A stretch of 64,000 nt of DNA from Mesorhizobium wenxiniae (GTDB lineage Bacteria > Pseudomonadota > Alphaproteobacteria > Rhizobiales > Rhizobiaceae): positions 1-64,000 of the forward strand of contig NZ_NPKH01000039.1 in the NCBI RefSeq assembly GCF_002284535.1, given 5' to 3'. Position numbers and translations under genes: made by a program. Shown one piece after another: positions 1 through 7,550 of the stretch. Below the pieces are notes generated by a model. It was not told where the DNA came from. It saw nothing but the letters and a program-made list of their open reading frames with translations, and made no database searches. The number at the start of each line of letters is the position of its first letter. The stretch's first letter is position 1.

Positions 1-104
1 TCTGCCCTTCCCGCTGGCGATACCGTGCCCTAGTCGGACTAGGCCGCCGTCAACTGCAATGGGCGCTCAGGCGGCAGAGGCGTCAATGCTCCGGCCGGAC
101 GGGC

Positions 105-617
105 TTGAATGATCTCTATGCCGCCTGCTTTCGGCGGGCCTCTCGCTGGCGTCTCAGTTCGTGGCGCTTGGCCGCCCAGGAGAAGTCATCACGTTCCGCT
201 GAAAGGATCTTGGCGAAGGCGCAGTCTGCGATCCAGGAGTTCAGGCAGTCTTTCGCCCGCATTTTCTGTGATCGTAGCCGAAACATCGCTGATTTCATGG
301 GTGTGATGCAACAGCCTGATTTCGCCGCTTTCGCAATCCTGCGATGTCCTGCGGCGAGAATTGCCGAAATTATGCAAAGCACGGTTTTTGCTGCCGCGCC
401 GACCTTCGATCGGGCCAAGGCGAGGAGAGCGCGGCTCTATTGCTTCGCCGACGAAGCGTCCGCACAAGCGTTCCAAGACCACTTCCCAGGCTTGATATTC
501 GATCCAAAGTGCGACCGGGAAAATGGCTTGGTCCGCGGCGTCTGGCTCCGCACGGGAGAGTACAAGAGAATTCTCGATCTCGGCCCGCTCAGCGTGCGGG
601 AGATCCTGCGGAACTAG
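105..617 (+). CDS. hypothetical protein upstream of yedK remnant
   Basis: An open frame of 170 codons ends ten bases before the yedK-like start. The last ~60 residues (from about residue 108, RLYCFADEASAQAF onward, to the stop) look like genuine coding sequence with a compact, charged alpha/beta composition. The first ~100 residues are arginine and serine rich and may not be coding; the first codon is a TTG and I do not trust it. I do not recognise the function. Adjacency to yedK suggests the two were once co-transcribed. The gene may be a relic like its downstream neighbours. Confidence 0.35.
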   Translation: MNDLYAACFRRASRWRLSSWRLAAQEKSSRSAERILAKAQSAIQEFRQSFARIFCDRSRNIADFMGVMQQPDFAAFAILRCPAARIAEIMQSTVFAAAPTFDRAKARRARLYCFADEASAQAFQDHFPGLIFDPKCDRENGLVRGVWLRTGEYKRILDLGPLSVREILRN

Positions 618-626
618 GGGCAAGCC

Positions 627-880
627 ATGTGCGGACGCTATACCAGGTATCTCCCGTGGTCGGAAATTCACCGCCTCTATCGACTAACGGCGCCAGCCGA
701 AATCGGCCGCAACGACGCGCCGCGCTACAACATTGCGGCCACGGAAGAAAGTGCCGTTCGTCACGGCAGGCGAAAACGGAATCCACCGGCTTCGCCAAGG
801 TTGGTGGCCCGTCCCTTTTGGGCCAAGGAGATGCCGAAAGCCGCCATGTTCAAAGCCCGAATCGAGAGCGTCGACACGCT
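627..880 (+). pseudogene. yedK: yedK/HMCES-like SRAP peptidase, N-terminal fragment
   Basis: The protein starts MCGRYT, and the catalytic Cys2 directly after Met is the hallmark of the SRAP (SOS-response-associated peptidase, YedK/HMCES) family, which crosslinks to abasic sites in single-stranded DNA. It continues with the family PRYNIA motif. After about base 740 the frame is lost: the expected residues through GWWPVP are found in the +1-shifted frame (733-830), and the family WAKE motif and an N/KARIESVDT-like stretch return in the first frame at about 820-870. The C-terminal half is absent. At about 871-880 the frame runs on into an ABC ATPase fragment. I read it as a dead gene with two compensating frameshifts and a deletion junction. 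Confidence 0.65.
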
Positions 881-1400
881 CAATCCGCGTCAGACCGTCG
901 AGGAAGTCATCTCCCGGCCGCTCGAGTTCTATCTCGGCCTCAAAGGGGCGGCGTGCGACCGCCGCGTTGGCGAACTCATGCACATGATCGAGATGGACGA
1001 AAGCTTCCTCGACCGTCTGCCGGGCGAACTTTCGGGCGGTCAGAAGCAGCGCATCTGCATTGCCCGGGCGCTAGCTGCTAATCCGGAGCTCATCATCTGC
1101 GACGAGGTGACCTCGGTCCTCGACCAGATCGTACAGGAAGAGATCCTGAAGCTCCTTATGCGGCTGCAACAAGAATTCGGAGTCAGCTACATTTTCATCA
1201 CGCACGACATCGCGACGGTGCGGGCAATCGCCGACGAAATTGTCGTCATGCACCAAGGCAAAGTCGTCGAGCAGGGGCTCAAGACCGAAATCCTGACGCC
1301 GCCGCATTGCTCCGTATACCGAGCTGCTTCTCTCCTCGGTGCCGGAGGTGGATCCAGACTGGCTGACGAAGCTGCTGGAAACCCGGGAGCGCAAGCGGGT
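880..1400 (+). pseudogene. peptide-type ABC transporter ATPase, C-terminal fragment
   Basis: This fragment encodes the second half of an oligopeptide/dipeptide-type ABC ATPase. Visible motifs are LNPRQTV, the signature LSGGQKQRICIARAL, Walker B ELIICDEVTS and the switch region FITHD. The Walker A half is missing. Near base 1310 the frame breaks: the expected YTELLLSSVPEVDPDW tail continues in another frame up to about 1400. The fragment is fused in frame to the yedK remnant on its left and abuts a transposase remnant on its right, so both ends look like recombination points. Its parent permease genes are not in the window. Confidence 0.7.
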
Positions 1401-1401
1401 A

Positions 1402-2572
1402 TGGGCATTCGGTCCGAGCGACGGCTCTGCGAGGAGGTCAACCTTAATCTCGCCTATCGATGGTTTTGCCGTTTGGGATTGGACGGCAAGGTTCCTGACC
1501 ATTCTACCTTCTCGCGCAACCGCCATGGCCGGTTCCGGCAGAGCGACATCCTGCGACACCTCTTCGAGACAGTCGTGGAACGCTGCCTGAGCGAAGGCCT
1601 GGTAGGTGGCGAAGGGTTTGCGGTGGACGCCAGCCTGATCGCAGCCGATGCCAACAAACAGCGCTCCATTCCGGGGCGACGAGTGGCGCGCCGCCGATCT
1701 TGGCGCTGGGGCCGGTCGAGCGGTGCGAGAGTATCTCGCAACCCTGGATGACGCCGCTTTCGGGGCGGCCAGTGAGGTCACACCGAAGTTCATCTCACCC
1801 TCCGATCCGGCGGCACAGTGGACCGGAGCGCACAAGGGTCATGCCTTCTTTGCTTACGCCACCAATTATCTGATCGATACCGACCATGGCGTCATCCTGG
1901 ACGTCGAAGCCACCCGCGCGATCCGGCAGGCCGAAGTGGGAGCGGCGCGCACCATGATTGACAGGACCGAGGACCGCTTCGCCCTCAAGCCAGAGTACCT
2001 GGCCGCCGACAGCGCCTACGGATCGGCAGCGAACCTCGCCTGGTTGGTCAAGGAACGGGAGATCGCGCCGCATATCCCGGTGTTCGATAAGTCCAACCGG
2101 ACGGATGGCACTTTCTCGCGCGCCGACTTTATGTTCGATCCGGACGCGAACGAATACACCTGCCCGGGTGGCAAACGGCTGGTGCAGTTCCGGCGCAGCT
2201 ACAAGACGCCGCGCACAGGCAGGCACGCGGCTTTACCGCGCCAGCCAGCACGACGGCAAAGTCTGCGAGTTGAAGTCGCAGTGCTGTCCGAATATGCCCT
2301 CTCGTAAGATCCCCCGAGATCTGAACGAGGATGCCCGCGATGTCGCCAGGGCAATTGCCGAGACGCCGGAATATGAGCGGTCCCGTCATCGACGGAAGAA
2401 GGTCGAGATGCTGTTCGCGCATCTCAAACGCATTTTGCGGCTTGGGCGTCTGCGACTGCGCGGTCCCTCAGGCGCGCGCGATGAGTTCCTCCTCGCCGCT
2501 ACCGCCCAGAATCTCAGAAGATTGGCAAAGCTCCGACCACCGGCCGGGCCGATGATCGCTGCCTTGGCGTAA
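1402..2572 (+). mobile_element. IS1182-type transposase remnant, frameshifted
   Basis: Three consecutive frames together encode most of a DDE transposase of the IS5/IS1182 kind. The N-terminal part carries NLAYRWFCRLGLDG and DHSTFSRNRHGRF, followed by GEGFAVDASLIAADANKQ. The middle part, shifted at about 1665, carries YLAADSAYGSAANLAW and a GKRLVQFRR region. The C-terminal part, shifted at about 2220, ends with the KVEMLFAHLKRILRL motif and stops at 2572. The extreme N-terminus is missing and two frameshifts are present, so the protein cannot be active. The insertion abuts the ABC ATPase fragment; I could not define terminal repeats. Confidence 0.75.
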
Positions 2573-2808
2573 AGGAGGGACAGCCGCCGCCAAACGAAAC
2601 ACTGCAGGTAGTGAGATCCGAAAACTGCGGCAAATCTGGCCGGATTGATCCGACCAAGAGCCATGCTGCCGTCCCGGCAACGACTAAATCAACAATATCA
2701 GGCGCATAGCAGTCGTTCACGAAAGTTGGCAAGAACGACTGCAACGGGTTGAGGGCAGATATTGGTGGCGATCTACCTGAGTTTATTTCGCGAAGGCGGT
2801 TCGCTCAT

Positions 2809-3108
2809 TTAGGAAACGGGCCGTATTCTGTCGATCGGCTGAATCAATTCCTCTCCGCCCTTATTCTTGCTTAAATTCACCTGCCGATCGACTCTGTTGA
2901 ATTGCAGTTGGGCACCGAGATCGCGCCTGAGCAGGTCCTTGGCCGCTGAGGTCGGCGTCGCCGCATCCAGCCAGGCGTCATAGGCGGCGGGATCGAGAAT
3001 TATCGGCTGCCGATCGTGGAGGTTGACCATCGAAGGCTGCCTTGTCCGTCGGGCAACCAGCACCAGAGATAGCCCCGCGCCGTCATATTCACCGTCACCG
3101 GCGATCAA
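2809..3108 (-). pseudogene. yedK: yedK/HMCES-like SRAP peptidase, C-terminal fragment
   Basis: On the minus strand, residues matching the C-terminal half of the SRAP family are visible: VNLHDRQPIIL, DPAAYDAWLD and the closing VNLSKNKGGEELIQPI. The family's N-terminal MCGR half is not present upstream in any frame. This is the half missing from the fragment at 627-880, but in opposite orientation. It is either the other part of one gene split by inversion and transposition, or a second independent relic. It cannot be functional without the catalytic cysteine. Confidence 0.6.
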
Positions 3109-3385
3109 TCACCGGCATCGGTCCGCGCCACTGACGTTCACTCTGCGATCCGGGTGTTCTGCAACCGAATCGTCACGCCGCCAAGCGAGCAAAGAGCGAG
3201 TGTCCGACACAAGCCGGGAGACCCGCCTGATGCGTGCAACACCTTGATCTAAGCGCAATTTGCCTCATTCAAACAGACGAGGACAGTAGCCCGGCCTGAT
3301 TCTACGTTAGGAGGTCGTCGTGTGAACTCGTCCTGGAGCAATTATTGCACGTTATGCGGAAACAGAAGCAAGCTCGTGACTCTTG

Positions 3386-4096
3386 ATGCAGACACTGTTG
3401 GAGTTCATGCGGTCGCATCCCGTAGGGGGCACGTTGTCGAAGAACGGCTGGGGGAACAACGATTTTTTCGGTGCTACCGCAAAAATCTACAAACCCCATT
3501 CGGTTATTTCCCGCCAGGATGACCACAACGATGGGATATTTGTCGTAAAATCGGGGTGGGCCATCCTTTACCACGGACTGCCGGACGGAGAACGGCAGAT
3601 CATCGACACCCCTCTCAGGGGAGACATTGTCGGTTTCCGTGGTGTGGACGGACCCCGTCTAGCGTCGCTGGCGTCCATAACCGAACTCGCTGTTTATGAA
3701 ATTTCCAGTAAGGAACTGCTCAAGGCCATTTTGTCCCAAGGCCACCTCGGGAAGAAGATCGCCTGCTCCCTGGCCCGCTTGAACGCCATCCTTGCCGAAC
3801 ATCTTATGAATACCGGGCGGCGGAACGCGATGAGGCGCACCGCCCATTTCCTGCTCGAGTTGGAGGAGAGGCTCTCCATGGTTGGGCTGTCGGCCCATGG
3901 GAGATATGAGTGCCCTCTTACCCAATATGAACTGGCCGACATCCTCGGAATGACCGCCGTTCACGTCAACCGAACGTTAAGGGAACTCCGCAAGGCCGAT
4001 CTCGTTTCTTTCAAGTCAGGCTATGTAGAGGTGATCAACCGCAAGAAGCTGGTCGAAACAGCCGGATTCGACAGCGAGTATCTCAGATATCGCTGA
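3386..4096 (+). CDS. Crp/Fnr-family transcriptional regulator
   Basis: A protein of about 236 residues with an N-terminal cyclic-nucleotide-binding-like beta-roll (DDHNDGIFVVKSGWAILY, DGERQIIDTPLRGDIVGF) and a C-terminal Crp-type helix-turn-helix (LTQYELADILGMTAVHVNRTLREL followed by the wing FKSGYVEV). There is no cysteine cluster typical of the Fnr iron-sulfur sensor, so oxygen sensing of the FNR type is unlikely. The ATG at 3386 follows a TTG at 3383; either could start translation. The gene stands alone, followed by two LuxR-type regulators and the EPS locus, so control of EPS genes is a reasonable guess only. Confidence 0.85.
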   Translation: MQTLLEFMRSHPVGGTLSKNGWGNNDFFGATAKIYKPHSVISRQDDHNDGIFVVKSGWAILYHGLPDGERQIIDTPLRGDIVGFRGVDGPRLASLASITELAVYEISSKELLKAILSQGHLGKKIACSLARLNAILAEHLMNTGRRNAMRRTAHFLLELEERLSMVGLSAHGRYECPLTQYELADILGMTAVHVNRTLRELRKADLVSFKSGYVEVINRKKLVETAGFDSEYLRYR

Positions 4097-4769
4097 GCGG
4101 CAGCATATCGACCATCAGCAAATTCTCCGCTGAAGACACCGTCCGGCGTCGCGGACAGTTCCACAAGACATTTCCGGGGACACCTGGCGGGCTTGGCATG
4201 TCTCCACGACGGCAGCCGCATCCGGCCGAGGCGGTCGAAGGTTGGGCTCAGCGGAACTCAACCCATTCAAAATCGAGAGAAGCCAGATCATCACGCCCGA
4301 CGGCGACACGGCCTACCGCGCGAGGTCGGCGTGCTGCCTACGGCAGATCCATCGGGTGTGCTCGAATTAAAGCGTTGCGCCACGGATATCACTTCTGCGC
4401 CCTGACTATGCCAACAGCACCTTCAGGAATTCTGGTCTACCTCTGCAATCGCGGCATGCACTAGCCGATCCACGTTCGGGTGTCGGCTGGGCTGAAGATG
4501 GCTAAGTGGTCCCATGCCTGCGTCTTAAGGCAGAATGCAGCGCCTTGGGGCCAGCCTGGCGTCGGTTTCCTTGAAAATTACGAAAAAAACAACCTATGTT
4601 AGAGACTGCTTATAAATAAACCGTACACTCACCCAAGCTGGTCTCGCTGAGGAGTCGGACAACTGAAAACGGCTCAAATGGGGTAATCGAGCCTCAAGCT
4701 TTCACAAGGCCTGGTTATCAAACCTGCAATGCTAGTGAATGAAGAAACTACATCGCAAGGTGGTTTGGT
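4097..4769. other. intergenic region, no recognisable gene
   Basis: This stretch of 673 bases has short open frames but none with family resemblance. The left two thirds are GC-rich. Bases 4570-4665 are markedly AT-rich and are probably the promoter region of the downstream LuxR-type gene. Confidence 0.5.
4571..4600 (+). promoter_or_regulatory. candidate sigma70 promoter for LuxR-type gene
   Basis: TTGAAA at 4571-4576 and TATGTT at 4595-4600 are separated by 18 bases in an AT-rich tract. The start codon of the downstream regulator is 170 bases away. This is based on motif similarity alone. Confidence 0.25.
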
Positions 4770-5558
4770 ATGGGAAAGAGTGGGTATTCCACGGCACGGC
4801 TGCATAACTACACTTCGGCCAATCGGTCAGGGGTTCCGTCCAGCGGAAGCGTTCACGGACAGAGGGAATACCTCCTCATCCTGGACGGAAGGGCCCTAGA
4901 CCGCGAATGTCTCGCATCGGCTCTCGTGGACCACGAACTCGGCATGGGGGTCGCCGCCTTGAGTTCGATCGATGAATGGCGCGTAAAGAAGGGCTCGGCC
5001 CCTCCCCTGGCAGCCATACTCTTCAACCTTGGCGGACGGAAGGTCACCGATCATGGCATCGCAGACGAGATCAGGCACATTTCCTCCGAGTTCAAATCAA
5101 TTCCTGTGGTCATCCTGGCCGACACCGAAGACCTTGTACAGATACTGACCGCTCTCGAATGCGGTGCACGCGGCTACATTCCGACCTCGGTCGGAATCGA
5201 TGTCTGCGTCGAGGCTATAAACCTTGCGGCAGCGGGAGGCATCTTCGTCCCGGCGAGCAGTGTCCTTTCCATGCGGCACCTGATGGATTCGGGCAGCCGC
5301 GACAGACAGCCTTTGACAGGCATTTTCACACTCAGGCAGGCCGAGGTTGCCCAAGCGCTCCGGCGCGGCAAGGCGAACAAGATTATCGCCTACGAACTGA
5401 ACCTGCGCGAAAGCACCGTGAAGGTCCACATCCGAAATATCATGAAGAAGCTGAAGGCGACCAACCGCACGGAGGTCGCCTACAAGGTCAACGATCTCCT
5501 CGCCGAGGGAACTCTGGCGGAAGAGTGGACCAGGCATAACACTGCCCGCCTTGGGTGA
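4770..5558 (+). CDS. LuxR/NarL-type regulator with a pseudo-receiver
   Basis: The 262-residue protein has a receiver-like domain (about 34-160) and a LuxR-type helix-turn-helix (about 180-245: LTGIFTLRQAEVAQALRRGKANKIIAYELNLRESTVKVHIRNIMKKL). The receiver lacks key residues. The phosphoacceptor position in AAILFNLGG is Asn86 rather than Asp, and the conserved Lys after GARGYIP is replaced by Thr. Control by classic phosphorylation is therefore unlikely, and no histidine kinase lies nearby. Residues 1-30 form an extra polar N-terminal extension. A second LuxR-type regulator lies 600 bases downstream on the other strand. Regulation of the EPS region is inferred from position only. Confidence 0.85.
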   Translation: MGKSGYSTARLHNYTSANRSGVPSSGSVHGQREYLLILDGRALDRECLASALVDHELGMGVAALSSIDEWRVKKGSAPPLAAILFNLGGRKVTDHGIADEIRHISSEFKSIPVVILADTEDLVQILTALECGARGYIPTSVGIDVCVEAINLAAAGGIFVPASSVLSMRHLMDSGSRDRQPLTGIFTLRQAEVAQALRRGKANKIIAYELNLRESTVKVHIRNIMKKLKATNRTEVAYKVNDLLAEGTLAEEWTRHNTARLG

Positions 5559-6151
5559 ATTCCGCGGGCTGTGTTCGAGGTCTTCGGCACGATCGGCAGT
5601 ATTGCCTAGCTGCCTGTGCGGGTTAATTGCTACCGCGGAATCGGCCGCTCAATCTGCGATCTAAGCAGGCTCGGGGAAGGTGTGTCTGCCTACCCATCCT
5701 ATGGCCTCCTCGATCGTATCGAAATTCTTGTGCTCCCGCTCAGCAGCCCGAACCCCGTCTCGAGGAACCATTTGCCTTTTTCGTGGAGTAGGCTTCCTCG
5801 TCGATCTGGGTGAGGACCGCCACCAGTTGGTCACGTTTCCTATTCGGGATCTCGTATTCGAGCATCAGGTGATCGCGAAAGACGTTCTGGGTCGGTTGGT
5901 TGACCTCCCGTTGGTCCTCGGGATCAACCCGTGATCTGCATCCGTCGGCCACTGCTTATCGATCGGCTATGGGTGGGGAAGTAGCTGTCTTCGAAATCAG
6001 CGGGTTCGAATGTGGACGAGTTTAATCGGAAGGGCCTCGGCCGAAGCCCGTGCCGCTTATCCAACGCTACCGCTAGGCTTTGGCAAGTGACCGCACAAGC
6101 CCGAATGACGATATGTCAGGACGGGAAAGCGGGTCTATCGGATGATGATTA
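5559..6151. other. intergenic region with a possible decayed minus-strand ORF
   Basis: This 593-base stretch lies between two regulators facing each other. On the minus strand, bases 5952-5690 contain protein-like pieces in different frames: YEIPNRKRDQLVAVLTQIDEEAY in one, and EHKNFDTIEEAIGWVGRH near 5700 in another. That pattern is what a frameshifted small gene would leave. I do not recognise the family. Nothing else is visible. Confidence 0.3.
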
Positions 6152-6949
6152 TTAGTGGTACCCCTTTTGTGCTTCAAGTAGATCTTGCGGATGGTGAGAC
6201 TGCTGAGTTGCCATCTTTTCGTTCCCCGACGAGCCATTGCCAGAGGGGGGCGTAAGCATACCATGGTTCATCGCCCAAACTGCAGCCTGTGTCCGGTTGC
6301 GGACCCGAATCTTTCGAAGGATGGCCTTGACGTGTACCTTCACTGTAGCTTCGGCGATGTTAATCTCGCGCGCGATGGCTTTGTTAGATTCCCCTTCGAT
6401 CAAGCGCCATAAAATACATCTTTCCCGATTTGACAAAATTACTAGTTCTCGATCCCCATTCTCCACTTTAACAGCCACGTGTGTTAACTCGTCAGTTACC
6501 GTGTCATGTTTCAGACCATGCCTTACATCTTGAAGAAACGCCGAAGTTTCTGCAGGTAACACCATCTGCCCTAGCATAACCAATTCGAGAGCTTTGACGA
6601 AAGTGTCGTAAGCAGCAGCTTTTGTCAAATACCCGTCAGCCCCCGCACGAAGAGCTGAAACTATATCGGTCGTTCGACAGTAATCGGCTAGCGCAACGAC
6701 ATGGCAGGTCGGGTAAATCGCTTTAAAGTCTGCAATTTGTGCGAATTCAGCATCCGCATCAATACCGCCGACATCTATGATGAGCAAGATGGGTCGGTGC
6801 TGGGGTAGCGGCTTCTGCAGAAGATCGTGAACACAAGCCGCAGAGAAAAGAATACGAAAATTTGCTGCATCCAGGATTCGACTAAGGCCTTCTCGGAGTA
6901 ACTCGCTCGGCCCGACAAGCACTGTGATAAAAGATTGCCTTGTCATCAT
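6152..6949 (-). CDS. LuxR/NarL-type response regulator
   Basis: A 265-residue protein with a receiver domain (about 7-130) and a LuxR helix-turn-helix (about 170-235: LSNRERCILWRLIEGESNKAIAREINIAEATVKVHVKAILRKI). The phosphoacceptor Asp59 (LLIIDVGG) and the conserved Lys in GADGYLTK are present. The acidic pair that binds Mg2+ at the end of the first strand is replaced, because VLVGPSE stands where VLIVDDH-like residues are usual. Phosphorylation may be weakened or lost. Codon use and base composition are more AT-rich than the flanking core genes, suggesting separate acquisition. No partner kinase is in the window. Confidence 0.85.
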   Translation of the reverse strand: MMTRQSFITVLVGPSELLREGLSRILDAANFRILFSAACVHDLLQKPLPQHRPILLIIDVGGIDADAEFAQIADFKAIYPTCHVVALADYCRTTDIVSALRAGADGYLTKAAAYDTFVKALELVMLGQMVLPAETSAFLQDVRHGLKHDTVTDELTHVAVKVENGDRELVILSNRERCILWRLIEGESNKAIAREINIAEATVKVHVKAILRKIRVRNRTQAAVWAMNHGMLTPPSGNGSSGNEKMATQQSHHPQDLLEAQKGYH

Positions 6950-7149
6950 GGCCTTCTCGCTCTGCGCGATTAAGATACACGCATCGATTAGGGCGCTCCA
7001 CGCACCACCGCACAGTTTCTTTTTTTACCTTACGCTTGGAAGGCCCTACCCCAAAATACCCTCTTAAGGCGTAGGGCAGCATCGTCGAGGCCTATCCGGA
7101 TTCTCAAGCCTACGGCCTTTTGGGGAAGGCACGAGCCCGGCTTTCAGCC

Positions 7150-7405
7150 GCTCCGGAATGATCGTGTTTGCAACTAGGAGCCGTAAATGGTGATCGGCTC
7201 GTTCTTCCATGACCTGGATGATGAAGTTGGAAACGGCCCAGCCATCCTGCGAATGCATGTCGGGGCCGCAGGCGGTTCGAGACGCTGCGTCGGTAAACCA
7301 AGAGTTCCTCTTCGTTGCGTTCGATCGCTTTTGTCCCGTTTTGCCATCAAAGAAGTTCTCCTGCAGCGCAGCAACCTGGCTAATTGGACGAGCCCTCCCA
7401 AGACC
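7150..7405 (-). pseudogene. decayed UDP-glucuronate decarboxylase (UXS) relic
   Basis: Read on the minus strand, this gap between genes contains residues of a UXS-type epimerase spread over frames. A NFFDGK stretch aligns with LFFDYH of the intact UXS at 24768-25820. GPDMHSQDGWAVSNFIIQ aligns with GPRMHRADGRVVSNFIVQ, and after a frameshift NEPITIYGS, a stop, then QTRSF align with EPITLYGDGNQTRSF. The 5' end and most of the gene are gone. The remaining parts of 6950-7550 show nothing recognisable. Confidence 0.6.
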
Positions 7406-7550
7406 GCGCTTTATCCGGAAGGAGTGCCCACAAAGGGATAGTTGTGCCGCTGGCGGCGAAGGCTCACGATAAGGCAGAGCCTTGCCCGTCGAACCTCGAC
7501 CAGTTCGGGACGGGGCGGGATGGCCGCCCTTGAAATGAAAGCCATATGCC

